Below, one piece after another: positions 48,795 to 60,170 of a DNA stretch of 64,000 nt (within the stretch, counting starts at the first letter, position 1; every line of letters begins with the position of its first letter). The DNA is from Williamsia faeni. Lineage in GTDB: Bacteria > Actinomycetota > Actinomycetes > Mycobacteriales > Mycobacteriaceae. The stretch covers positions 744,001 to 808,000 of the forward strand of contig QJJF01000002.1 in assembly GCA_003202005.1 (NCBI GenBank). The letters are read 5' to 3'. The position numbers were made by a program, and so were the translations under genes. The notes under the pieces were generated by a model. That model was not told where the DNA came from. It saw only the letters and a program-made list of their open reading frames with translations, and did no database searches.

Positions 48795-51185
48795 CTACTT
48801 GTTGCCGAACCCCGCGTCGCGCAACGCCTGGGCGAGCGATCCGTTCGCCGGCACCGGTGTGGCAGACTTCCGTCCGGAGTTGTTGTCGCGCTTGGCATTG
48901 CCACGCTGATCCGGGCGCGGCCCGCGGCGTTGGCCGCCGCCCTGACTGCCACCACCCTGGCTGCCGCCGCGCTGCTGCGGCTTCGACTTACCGGCACCGG
49001 GCTCGTCGTTCAGACGCAGCGACAGACCGATCCGCTGACGGTCGACGTCGACCTCCATCACCTTGACGCGAACGACCTGTCCGGACTTGACCACTTCGTG
49101 CGGGTCGGACACGAACTTGTCGGCCATCGCGGAAACGTGGACCAGGCCGTCCTGGTGTACGCCCACGTCGACGAAGGCCCCAAATGCGGCCACGTTGGTG
49201 ACAACACCCTCGAGCACCATGCCCGGCTTGAGATCGGCGACTTTCTCGACTCCGGCGGCAAAGGTTGCGGTGGTGAACGCGGGACGCGGGTCACGACCCG
49301 GCTTTTCGAGTTCGGCGAGAATATCGGTCACCGTCGGCACGCCGAAACGTTCGTCGGCGAACTCAGCCGGACGCAGCGATCGCAGCGTGCGTTCGTTGCC
49401 GATCAGTTCGCCCAGGGTGACACCCGAGCGATCGAGGATCTTTCGCACCACCGGGTACGCCTCGGGGTGTACCCCCGAGGCATCCAGCGGGTCGTCGCCC
49501 TCACGGATCCGGAGGAAGCCGGCGCACTGCTCAAATGCCTTGGGCCCCAGACGCGGAACCTTCAGCAAGCCCTTGCGGCTCTGGAACGGTCCGGTGGCAT
49601 CCCGATGAGCGACGATCGCCTCGGCCAATGTGTTGGTCACACCGGACACCCGCGAGAGCAGCGGCACCGATGCGGTGTTGAGGTCGACGCCCACCGCGTT
49701 CACGGCGTCTTCGACGACGGCGTTCAGGCTGCGGGCGAGGATGCCCGGCGTCACGTCGTGCTGGTACTGACCGACACCGATCGACTTCGGCTCGATCTTC
49801 ACCAGTTCTGCCAGCGGGTCCTGGAGCCGGCGGGCGATCGACACCGCGCCACGCAACGAGACGTCCATGTCAGGCAGTTCGTGTGAGGCGTATTCGGACG
49901 CCGAATACACCGAGGCGCCGGCCTCGGACACCATCGCCTTGGCGGGGGCCTTGCCGGTGGCCTTCGTGATCTCGGTGATCAGCTCACCGGCCAGCGCATC
50001 GGTTTCGCGAGACGCGGTTCCGTTGCCCACCGCGATCAGCTCGATGCCGTGCCGGGCGACCAGCGCCGCCAGTGTGGCCTTGGACTTGTCCCATTGGTTT
50101 TGCGGCTGGTGCGGGAAGATCGCACAGGTGTCGAGAACCCTGCCGGTGCCGTCGACCACGGCGACCTTCACGCCGGTCCGGAAGCCCGGGTCGAGGCCCA
50201 GGGTTGTCCGCGCGCCGGCGGGTGCGGCCAGGAGCAGGTCACCGAGGTTGCGGGCGAACACAGCGACCGCATCTTCTTCGGCGGCGCGACGGAGCCGCAC
50301 GCGGGCGTCGACCATCGCGGTGATCATGAGTTTGGTGCGCCATGCCAGTCGGGCCGTTCCGATGAGCCACGGAGTTGCCGGGCCGGAGTTCGCCACGTCG
50401 ACGCCGAGGGCGGCGGCCGCCATCGCCTGGTAGCCGTCGTCCTCACCTCCGTCGAGGGTGAGTGAGAGCGCCTCTTCCTTCTCGCCGCGCATGACCGCGA
50501 GGACGCGATGCGACGGCATCTTGCCGAGGGGTTCGCCGTACTCGAAGTAGTCGCGGAACTTCTGTGCCGCAGGGGTATTCGCCACGGCCTCCGACTTGGC
50601 GGTGGTCCGCAGGGAACCTTCGTTCCAGAACTTCTCGCGTACGGCACCGACGAGTTCAGCGTCTTCGGAGACCTGTTCGATCAGGATGTGGCGTGCGCCT
50701 TCGAGGGCAGCTGCGGCGTCGGCAACATTCTCGGAGACGAATCCGGTGGCGACTTCTTCAGGCACCAACGACGGATCGGCCAGAAGTTGCTCGGCCAGCG
50801 GCGCCAGCCCGTTTTCGCGGGCGATCTGCGCTTTGGTCCGCCGCTTGGGCTTGTACGGCAGGTAGATGTCCTCGACCCGCGACTTGGTCTCCGCGGCGTT
50901 CAACGCGGCCCTGAGCTCATCGGTGAGCTTGCCCTGTTCCTCGATGGACGCGATGACCGCGCTGCGCCGCTCGTCGAGCTCACGGAGGTAGCGCAGACGT
51001 TCGTCGAGGGTACGGAGCTGGGCGTCATCGAGGCTGCCGGTGGCCTCTTTGCGGTACCGGGCGATGAACGGCACCGTCGAACCCTCATCCAGCAGCTTCA
51101 CCGCTGCCGCCACTTGTTCTTCCCGAACAGCCAGTTCGTCGGCAATACGGGCGTTCACGGACTTCACAGCTGGGCTCGATATCAC
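48795..51185 (-). CDS. tex: Tex-like RNA-binding transcription accessory protein
   Basis: The 796-residue protein has the Tex N-terminal domain (VPFIARYRKEATGSLDDAQLRTL), the YqgF-like RNase H fold (LGLDPGFRTGVKVAVVDG) and HhH DNA-binding regions (NTASVPLLSRVSGV). An S1 RNA-binding domain (GMVLEGVVTNVAAFGAFVDVGVHQDGLVHVS) lies at about 645-720. The C-terminal tail, about 75 residues, is rich in Gly, Gln and Arg and is likely disordered. The GTG at 51185 starts the homologous region; upstream frame is shadow. Confidence 0.93.
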   Translation of the reverse strand: MISSPAVKSVNARIADELAVREEQVAAAVKLLDEGSTVPFIARYRKEATGSLDDAQLRTLDERLRYLRELDERRSAVIASIEEQGKLTDELRAALNAAETKSRVEDIYLPYKPKRRTKAQIARENGLAPLAEQLLADPSLVPEEVATGFVSENVADAAAALEGARHILIEQVSEDAELVGAVREKFWNEGSLRTTAKSEAVANTPAAQKFRDYFEYGEPLGKMPSHRVLAVMRGEKEEALSLTLDGGEDDGYQAMAAAALGVDVANSGPATPWLIGTARLAWRTKLMITAMVDARVRLRRAAEEDAVAVFARNLGDLLLAAPAGARTTLGLDPGFRTGVKVAVVDGTGRVLDTCAIFPHQPQNQWDKSKATLAALVARHGIELIAVGNGTASRETDALAGELITEITKATGKAPAKAMVSEAGASVYSASEYASHELPDMDVSLRGAVSIARRLQDPLAELVKIEPKSIGVGQYQHDVTPGILARSLNAVVEDAVNAVGVDLNTASVPLLSRVSGVTNTLAEAIVAHRDATGPFQSRKGLLKVPRLGPKAFEQCAGFLRIREGDDPLDASGVHPEAYPVVRKILDRSGVTLGELIGNERTLRSLRPAEFADERFGVPTVTDILAELEKPGRDPRPAFTTATFAAGVEKVADLKPGMVLEGVVTNVAAFGAFVDVGVHQDGLVHVSAMADKFVSDPHEVVKSGQVVRVKVMEVDVDRQRIGLSLRLNDEPGAGKSKPQQRGGSQGGGSQGGGQRRGPRPDQRGNAKRDNNSGRKSATPVPANGSLAQALRDAGFGNK

Positions 51186-51288
51186 CCCGTGAACCCTACC
51201 GAAGCAACCTGACGGCGGCCGACGGCGGTGTGCCAACATGACAAGGCCGACGAACGGCCGGCAGCGACACACGGAACGGGATTCATCT

Positions 51289-52614
51289 GTGCTGGAAATG
51301 GCAAAGGGCTCGAGAACAGATCTGGTCGACGATCGATACACCGTCCGGATTTCCACACCCGGGAAATCCGGCCTGGTCGACCTTGCCGCGGTATTGCTCG
51401 CCGACAGCGGCAAAGTGCGCACGGACGATGACTTCGTGTTCTTCAACAACCCGACCGTACTCGGCGTTGCACTGACGTCGGACGACAGCATCTCTGTCGA
51501 TCTCGCAGCGATCCCCGGTGACGTCCACCGCGTCCTCCTCACGGCCAGCACCGAGGCCCAGAACACCGATTTCGGTGCGGTTCAAGGGCTCTCGGTCGAG
51601 GTGGCCGGCAGTTCACAACAGTTTCGCTTCGCCCCTCCGAACCTGACCGCCGAGACCGTCCTTCAGGTCGTCGCGCTCTATCGTCGCGGGCCAGGGTGGC
51701 GGATCGATGCGATCGGACAGGGATACAGCCAGGGCCTCGCTGCCCTGGCCATCGAGCACGGCATCGAGGTCGATTCACCCGGCGACGTCGAACAACCAAC
51801 AGCGGCTGATGTGGTCCCGCCTGTGGTGTCCGGCTCAGCGGAACCGCAGCAGCCGACAGCATCTTCGCCGATTTCATTCGACAAGGTGAAGGTCGCGCTC
51901 ACCAAGGACTCCCCCAGCAAGATCGCGACGATCGCCCTCCGAAAAGCCCAGGGAGACACCAGCTGGGTACTCACAGTCGGACTCGAGTGGGATGGCCGGG
52001 GCGCGACCTACGACAGGAACGGCAACGTCAAGAAGTACGGCACAGGCGACCTGGATGTGTACTTCTTCTGCCGGAACGAAGTCACCAACGACTACAAGGT
52101 CATCAGCGGCGACAAGGGCCATCAGGGAAACCTGAAGGAGTGGCCGTTCATGCACCACTACGGAGACAGCAAAGGGCCAGGTAACGGCAACAAGCCTGCT
52201 ACGGAACAGGTTCGGGTCATCCCCAACGAAAACGGCGACCTCCTCGTCAACATCTATCAAAGCGTCGACAACGGCGGCGGCGCCATCGACAAGTTCGGTC
52301 GACCCCGCGTGGCCATTCGCTACGGCCGTCCCGGCAAAGGTGGTCTTCCCGACGCGGACGCCGACGAGATCCTCGTATATGTCGGCAACAGCAAGAACTC
52401 GTACTGGGCGACCGTCGCACACATCGACGTCCAAGACGGTGTTCTGACGGTCGACGGCGAGACCCGCTACAGCCGGATCGGAAGCGAGAAGATGCCCGGA
52501 CTGGATTCGAACAGCAAGTGGGTGCGTTCGCCCGCCGACGGACCAAAAGGCCGTAGCAAGAAGGCCTTCAAGGGGCTTGGGCTCAACAAGTACAGCGGGA
52601 AGTGCCCCACATAG
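51289..52614 (+). CDS. Orphan TerD-family protein with two Ca2+-binding-like halves
   Basis: The 441-residue protein contains a TerD-like N-terminal domain (residues 35-170) with DFVFFNNP and SVDLAAIPGDVHRVLLTAS. A linker rich in Pro/Glu follows, then a C-terminal region (about 200-440). The C-terminal part has LEWDGRGATYDRNGNVKKYGTGDLDV and PDADADEILVYVGN, which look like the Ca2+-binding loops of TerD proteins but are divergent. Usual partners (TerC, TerB, TerZ) are absent. The start is the GTG at 51289, or the ATG at 51298. Confidence 0.78.
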   Translation: MLEMAKGSRTDLVDDRYTVRISTPGKSGLVDLAAVLLADSGKVRTDDDFVFFNNPTVLGVALTSDDSISVDLAAIPGDVHRVLLTASTEAQNTDFGAVQGLSVEVAGSSQQFRFAPPNLTAETVLQVVALYRRGPGWRIDAIGQGYSQGLAALAIEHGIEVDSPGDVEQPTAADVVPPVVSGSAEPQQPTASSPISFDKVKVALTKDSPSKIATIALRKAQGDTSWVLTVGLEWDGRGATYDRNGNVKKYGTGDLDVYFFCRNEVTNDYKVISGDKGHQGNLKEWPFMHHYGDSKGPGNGNKPATEQVRVIPNENGDLLVNIYQSVDNGGGAIDKFGRPRVAIRYGRPGKGGLPDADADEILVYVGNSKNSYWATVAHIDVQDGVLTVDGETRYSRIGSEKMPGLDSNSKWVRSPADGPKGRSKKAFKGLGLNKYSGKCPT

Positions 52615-52623
52615 CGTCGCCGG

Positions 52624-53253
52624 TCACTCCGCTTTCGAGAACACCGCCACCAGGAAGTCGGAGTCGTCGGTGAATGGACGCAGGTCCCAGGTCGAGAGCA
52701 ACACATCGACCACCAGACCACTCGCCTTCGCGTCGGCGAGGAAGTCGGAGAACTCGTAGTCGCGACCGGCACCGAAGCCGACGACAACCCGGCCATTCGG
52801 AGCCAGATGTCGCGCGAACCCGCCGATCACCGCACGCCGAGTGGACGGTGCCACGAACGTCACGACGTTGCCCGCACACACGATTACATCGAAGTCTGCG
52901 GTGATCCCCTGGGCCGGCAGGTCCAGTTCGGCCAGATCGCCGACAACCCACGTCGGGCCCGGATAGTCCGCTTCCGCCGCCGCGATGAGCACCGGATCGA
53001 CATCGACCCCGACAACCTCATGCCCGGTCGTGTGCAGGTGCCCACCGAGGCGGCCCGGTCCGCAACCCGCATCCAGGACGCGGGCGCCGCGGCCGACCAT
53101 CGCGTCGATCAGCCGCGCCTCACCGACGATGTCGTGCCCGCTCGCCGCCATCGTCCGGAAACGCTGCGCGTAGCGCTCCGAATGGGTCGGATCTGCAGCC
53201 GTGATTTCTTCCCACTTGCTGGGGATACGATCGCCCGGCACTTCGTTGTTCAC
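52624..53253 (-). CDS. Class I SAM-dependent methyltransferase
   Basis: The 209-residue protein has the SAM-binding motif RVLDAGCGPGRLGGHL (about residues 56-71), VDVDPVLIAAA and DFDVIVCAGNV. It starts MNNEVPGDRIPSKWEEITAADPTHSERYAQRF, a family of small-molecule methyltransferases. Target unknown. It is convergent with the TerD gene, with nine bases between. Confidence 0.9.
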   Translation of the reverse strand: MNNEVPGDRIPSKWEEITAADPTHSERYAQRFRTMAASGHDIVGEARLIDAMVGRGARVLDAGCGPGRLGGHLHTTGHEVVGVDVDPVLIAAAEADYPGPTWVVGDLAELDLPAQGITADFDVIVCAGNVVTFVAPSTRRAVIGGFARHLAPNGRVVVGFGAGRDYEFSDFLADAKASGLVVDVLLSTWDLRPFTDDSDFLVAVFSKAE

Positions 53254-53301
53254 TTCAGAAACTCCTGGATAGGCCGGCGCTCGAACTCCCTACAACTCTA
53301 G

Positions 53302-53820
53302 TCAGCTGCTGCCGAACGTCCCCGGTGGCGGTCCGACCGGGTATGCGGCAACATTCATGAAGACCGACCCCTGGCACGGACCGCTGTCGATATCGGTGCG
53401 CCACACACCGGTCAGCGTGCCATCTGTCTGCGGTGTGTAGTAGGCGATCGAATGGGCCGGCGCCCACACTTTGGGTACTCCTTCGCCTTGCCAGCAGTCC
53501 CATTGCCAGTCGTACTCGTGAACCCAGCGGGTTCCGTCCCAGGTGTATCGCGGCGGCTGCGGCAGCGTGGGATTGGCCGGGGTCGGCCCGTCCACCACGG
53601 TCGCCGTGCAGGGGCCGCCGCCGCAGCTCACCACAAATCGGTAGGTATCGGCGAAATCCGGTTCCCATTGCGTTGCAGCCAAACTCGACCCCCACTTGGT
53701 GGCGGCAAACCGTTTCAACGAGTAGTCGCCGGACCACGTCGGACCGGCTGCTGTTGCCGGCACAGCCCCGGCGAGTAGCCAGACGCCGATCAGTACCACA
53801 ACAAGAAGGCCTCTACGCAT
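53302..53820 (-). CDS. Exported protein, mycobacterial-type secreted family
   Basis: The 172-residue protein has a signal peptide (LLVVVLIGVWLLAGAVPATA, about residues 5-24). The mature part has four cysteines (two in VSCGGGPC) and YTWDGTRWV. I recall similar exported proteins in mycobacteria (Rv2668-like). No catalytic motif is evident. It lies between uvrA2 and the methyltransferase gene on the same strand. Confidence 0.8.
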   Translation of the reverse strand: MRRGLLVVVLIGVWLLAGAVPATAAGPTWSGDYSLKRFAATKWGSSLAATQWEPDFADTYRFVVSCGGGPCTATVVDGPTPANPTLPQPPRYTWDGTRWVHEYDWQWDCWQGEGVPKVWAPAHSIAYYTPQTDGTLTGVWRTDIDSGPCQGSVFMNVAAYPVGPPPGTFGSS

Positions 53821-53865
53821 AGCGCGATTGAATCACGCCGGCACTCGCCGGTCAGGGCGGACCGC

Positions 53866-56250
<2,385 letters not shown>

Positions 56251-56454
56251 GATCGTTCAAGTCTCCATCTCTGCGGTCAAGCGACGCTGCGACTGTTCGG
56301 CACCACGTGGGGATGGTGCTATGTGAGGATATGGACCATGGTGCCCGACGACTACCGAGGCCAACAGTATTTGCGGTGACACCGCACGGTCGGCTCTACG
56401 AAACCTCGACGAGGTAACCCAAGTCATGTCGATGCCGCGCACGGTTGGAGAAAG

Positions 56455-57396
56455 GGCACAACGCCGCTTCTCATCCTTGACCCGAACGCAGATTTCACCC
56501 GCCTGCGGGACATCCGCGACGGGTCCGACCCGGACGCCGCCCGCAAGATCACCGACTCCGACATTCGGGTCCTGCACTCCATCGACAAAGAGGGTGAGCA
56601 GCTTCGAACACGGTTCCTGGGATTGTCTTTGGCGGCCAAAGCGGCTGTACTCCAGATCGATCCGATTGCGGATGCCGATGAGTACAACGTCCTGCTGCAT
56701 GCCGCTGCAGGTGCCGCCAAAGTCGTTGATGAGCAATCATTGCTGACCTCATTGCGCGACTCCGATGATCCCGGTAAACAACGACTGGCCACCCGCATCG
56801 AAAACCTGGAGGTGCTCGAGTGGGACCTGTGGTCCCGAGGTGCCGTACCGGCCACCGACATCGTCGCCTCGCGGCCCCGCGCGACCGTCCTCGACCTCGG
56901 CGGCTTCCCGCACTCCGCAGCGCCAAAAGTGGCTGCGCTCAGCGTGCTCGAGCAATTGTGGGCACACCGTGAAGAACGCCGTCCGATCCTGATCGTCATC
57001 GACGAAGCGCACAACATCTGTCCGCCTGTCGCCAACTCTGCTGTCGAGAAGGCCCTGATCGATCAGATCGTCCAGATCGCCGCGGAAGGACGCAAGTTCG
57101 GACTGTGGTTGCTCCTGTCGACGCAGCGGCCGACGAAAATTCACCCAAATGTGCTGTCCCAGTGCGACAACCTGTGCCTGATGCGCATGAACGCTCCCCG
57201 CGACCTCGCGGAGCTCGCCGATGTGTTCGGGTTCGTGCCCGAACACATGCTCGCCGAGTCCCCCGAGTTCCGGCAAGGACAGGCGCTGTTCGCGGGCGGG
57301 TTCATCAATACCCCGACGTTCACCCAGATGGGTGCACGCATCACCGAGGAAGGCGGGGCCGACGTCCAGGTCCCGATGCCGGTCGCCATCAGCTGA
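56455..57396 (+). pseudogene. 5'-truncated HerA/DUF87-type ATP-binding protein
   Basis: The frame carries LLILDPNADFTRLRDI early, Walker B ILIVIDEAHNI at about residues 180-190 and LLLSTQRPTKIHPNVLSQCDNLCLMRM. The C-terminal FGFVPEHMLAESPEFRQGQALFAGGF matches HerA-like actinobacterial ATPases. The Walker A loop and N-terminal barrel are missing. Only about 200 bases lie between this frame and the start of uvrA2, so they cannot be present. No good start codon is seen, except an internal TTG at 56623. I read this as a remnant whose 5' part was lost. Confidence 0.75.
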
Positions 57397-57420
57397 AGTC
57401 GGTGGAGCGGCACCCGGAGT

Positions 57421-57831
57421 TCAGCCCAGTTCCTGGATCCGCACCATGTTTCCCGACGGGTCACGCAACGCGCAGTCACGAACTCCGTAGGGTTGTTCGG
57501 TCGGCTCCTGGACGATCTCGGTGCCGCCGGCCTGCACCTTTTCGAAGGTGGCATCGAGATCTCTTGTCGCGAGCAACACACTTGCGTACGTACCTTTGGC
57601 CATCATCTCTTCGATGGTGCGCCGCTCTTCGTCGGTCGTTCCTGGATCGACGCCGGGCGGGGCCAGAACGATGTTCACCTCGGGCTGACCGACCGGGCCG
57701 ACGGTGATCCAGCGCAGGCCGTTGTAGCCGACGTCGTTACGGACCTCGAAGCCGAGAGTATCGCGATAGAACGCGAGCGCGGCTTCGGCGTCGTTGTGCG
57801 GGAGAAAACTTGAGTGAATGGTGATGTCCAT
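57421..57831 (-). CDS. VOC family protein, AraC-linked (module B)
   Basis: The 136-residue protein starts ITIHSSFLPHNDAEAALAFYRDTLGFEVRND and ends EQPYGVRDCALRDPSGNMVRIQEL. It is clearly related to the VOC protein at 22976-23404. It lies five bases after an AraC gene stop, and a GTG start overlapping that stop is also possible. Substrate unknown. It is convergent with the ATPase remnant. Confidence 0.87.
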   Translation of the reverse strand: MDITIHSSFLPHNDAEAALAFYRDTLGFEVRNDVGYNGLRWITVGPVGQPEVNIVLAPPGVDPGTTDEERRTIEEMMAKGTYASVLLATRDLDATFEKVQAGGTEIVQEPTEQPYGVRDCALRDPSGNMVRIQELG

Positions 57832-57836
57832 GGCAT

Positions 57837-58286
57837 TCACGCTAGTTGCGGGTAAGCGGTACGTGCTTCTCGATTCCTGATCGGTCTGGTCACCTGTTTT
57901 TCCACACATGACGGCACACCGGCGGAGGCATTCGCCGCCTCCCGCCGATAGATGCTCGGCGGCACGCCGACCAACTCCGTGAACCGCGTGCTGAACGTGC
58001 CGAGCGATGAGCATCCGACCTGGAAACAGACATCGGTCACGCTCATGTCCCCGCGGCGCAGCAGCGCCATCGCACGCTCGATCCGTCGGGTCATCAAGTA
58101 CGAGTACGGCGATTCGCCGTAAGCCCGCTTGAACTCACGGCTGAGATGACCGGCTGACATGTTCACGCCGCGCGCGAGTTCTTCCACATTCAACGGCTGC
58201 GCATGCTCGCGGTCGATACGGTCGCGAACGCGGCGCAGCAGAGCAAGGTCGGTGAGCTTCTGCGTGTGGTTCGGCGCACTGGTCAC
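57837..58286 (-). CDS. AraC-family regulator (module B)
   Basis: The 149-residue protein is mostly the AraC DNA-binding domain (NVEELARGVNMSAGHLSREFKRAYGESPYSYL and MSVTDVCFQVGCSSLGTFSTRFTELVGVPPSIYR). It has no separate sensor domain. It corresponds to module A in gene order and short length, so it is likely to regulate the coupled VOC gene. GTG start at 58286. Confidence 0.88.
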   Translation of the reverse strand: MTSAPNHTQKLTDLALLRRVRDRIDREHAQPLNVEELARGVNMSAGHLSREFKRAYGESPYSYLMTRRIERAMALLRRGDMSVTDVCFQVGCSSLGTFSTRFTELVGVPPSIYRREAANASAGVPSCVEKQVTRPIRNREARTAYPQLA

Positions 58287-58344
58287 GCGTCCAATCGTGC
58301 CACGCACACACTCGCGGGTCGAGACCAACGACCTGTCGGCGTAT

Positions 58345-58722
58345 CTACTCGTGCGGGGGCTCGCCGGTGACGACGTGATCGGCGTGGTTGATACCTTCGC
58401 CGACGAGACGTGCCAGGTGACCATCACGGATCCGGTAGATGACACGTCGGCCGTCCTTGCGGGTGTCGACCAACCCGGTGAACCGCAGCTTCGCCAGATG
58501 CTGGCTGACCGCCGTGCGCGATGCTCCGCAGGACTCGATGAGGGCCGTGACGTCGGCCTCACCGTGGGTCAACAACCACAAGATGTGCAGACGAGTTGGG
58601 TCAGAGAGCATGCGAAAGGTACTGGTCGCAGCATCGAGTCGGGCCTGATCCGGAGCAACCGGATGCGCCAGGCTTGCTGGAAGATCCGGTGCTGCCGACG
58701 ATTTCTTGGCCATCGTAGTCAT
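58345..58722 (-). CDS. ArsR-family regulator coupled to MFS transporter
   Basis: The 125-residue protein has LDAATSTFRMLSDPTRLHILWLLTHGEADVTALIESCGASRTAVSQHL and DGRRVIYRIRDGH, a winged helix without obvious metal ligands. Its ATG at 58722 overlaps the MFS stop by four bases (ATGA), so it is the second gene of an MFS-ArsR operon. An inverted repeat upstream of the MFS gene is a candidate site. Confidence 0.9.
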   Translation of the reverse strand: MTTMAKKSSAAPDLPASLAHPVAPDQARLDAATSTFRMLSDPTRLHILWLLTHGEADVTALIESCGASRTAVSQHLAKLRFTGLVDTRKDGRRVIYRIRDGHLARLVGEGINHADHVVTGEPPHE

Positions 58723-59987
58723 CGTCCTCTCGCTCCGTGCCACTGCGTGCGCGGGGCAGGATTCCACGCCCCGCTCCGGATCACCGCCGTCGGCCACGTC
58801 AGTGCGGCGACAGTGGTGGCAAGTGTAGCGATCACGGTCAGCGCAACTGCGGCAGCGACCTGACTCACCTGTGCTCCTACCCAGCCCGCGATCAAGTAGG
58901 TCAGCAGAAAACACGCGTGCGACAACGAGAATTGGGCTGCGAAGACCTGCGGCCGGTCCTGCTGCGTCGACCCATCGCGAATCAATCGTGCCGCCGGAGT
59001 GTTCACCAGCGAAGTACCGGCACCCAACAGCACCCACGCTGTGCCGAGAACCGTCCATCCGACCGCCATCTCGGGCGATGAGACCAACAGCAGCACAGTC
59101 ACTCCCAAACCCACCGGCAACGTCGCCGCGCCACACAGCATCACCTGTCGCTCCGCATACGTGTTCAACAGTCGGGGTACCCCGAGCGCCGCCGCCATCG
59201 ATCCGGCGCCGAAGCAGGCCAGCGCAAGCGCTATTCCTGCGCTGGAACCACCGAGGAGCCCGGGCACATAGACAATCGTGTTCACCAGTACGACCGCCGA
59301 CGCGCCGGCCACCGCCATGTTCAATGCCAACAATGCACGTAAGACCGGATCTGCCAACATGATTCGCGACCCCAGGGCGATTCTTTGCAACATCGATCCC
59401 GACGAGTCCGGCGACGGCACCCGCGGAAGAATCGTGGTGGCCACCAGACCGGCCGACAGTACGAATCCAAGTGCCGTGCCCACGAACAGCGAGTTGTAGC
59501 TGATCACCGTTAACAACATCGCCGCGAGCACCGGACTCGCCATCGATTCCAGGTCATATGCCAACCGCGACAACGACAACGCCCGTGTGTAGTCCCGTTC
59601 CCTGGGCAACACCGACGGAATGATCGACTGGAACGCCGGCGTGAACGTCGCCGATGCCGCCTGCAAAACAAAAATCAGGACGTAGATCTGCCACGGTTGA
59701 TCGATGAACGGGAGCAGTGCCGCGATCGCAGCCCGCACGCCATCAGCAGAAACCAACAGGGTCCGGCGGGGAACCCTGGCCATGACCACGGACATCACCG
59801 GCGCACCGAAGACGTAGGCGACCATCTTTATGGCCAGAGCGGTCCCCAATACGGCACCGGCACCGCTGCCGGCGACGTCGTACGCCAGCAAACCGAGGGC
59901 GACCGTCAGTAGACCCGTGCCCAATAGGGCGACCACCTGCGCAGCGAACAGCGTGCGAAACGTCCGTACTGCCAAGACTTCAAACAC
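58719..59987 (-). CDS. MFS transporter
   Basis: The 422-residue protein has about twelve membrane segments. It includes FRTLFAAQVVALLGTGLLTVALGLL at the start, RVPRRTLLVSADGVRA as the loop 2-3 motif and YLIAGWVGAQVSQVAAAVAL late. It resembles actinobacterial efflux MFS proteins. The ArsR regulator follows in the same operon, which suggests toxin- or metal-inducible export. The substrate cannot be inferred. Confidence 0.9.
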   Translation of the reverse strand: MFEVLAVRTFRTLFAAQVVALLGTGLLTVALGLLAYDVAGSGAGAVLGTALAIKMVAYVFGAPVMSVVMARVPRRTLLVSADGVRAAIAALLPFIDQPWQIYVLIFVLQAASATFTPAFQSIIPSVLPRERDYTRALSLSRLAYDLESMASPVLAAMLLTVISYNSLFVGTALGFVLSAGLVATTILPRVPSPDSSGSMLQRIALGSRIMLADPVLRALLALNMAVAGASAVVLVNTIVYVPGLLGGSSAGIALALACFGAGSMAAALGVPRLLNTYAERQVMLCGAATLPVGLGVTVLLLVSSPEMAVGWTVLGTAWVLLGAGTSLVNTPAARLIRDGSTQQDRPQVFAAQFSLSHACFLLTYLIAGWVGAQVSQVAAAVALTVIATLATTVAALTWPTAVIRSGAWNPAPRTQWHGARGR

Positions 59988-60026
59988 ATTCGACCGCCTT
60001 GCCTGGCATCGGCAAACCCAATACGT

Positions 60027-60040
60027 GCGTACTTGCGCAA
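60027..60040. promoter_or_regulatory. Candidate operator upstream of the MFS-ArsR operon
   Basis: TGCGTACTTGCGCA (60027-60040) has TGCG and CGCA half-sites and lies 40 bases upstream of the MFS start. It could be the ArsR site. Confidence 0.4.
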
Positions 60041-60170
60041 CTATACCAACTTCAGTGAGTCGACACGCTGAACAGACAACGTCGATTCGTTGACGAAAAG
60101 CTGCCCAACCGTGCTGGTGTGACAGGAGTTGTTATAGGTTTGCGCTGTTCCGGTCGAGGGAGAGCCGCCA

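Noticed and set aside
48564-49886. 440-codon plus-strand frame opposite tex
   Set aside because: It is antisense to tex and reads low-complexity His/Asp/Val sequence, typical of a shadow.
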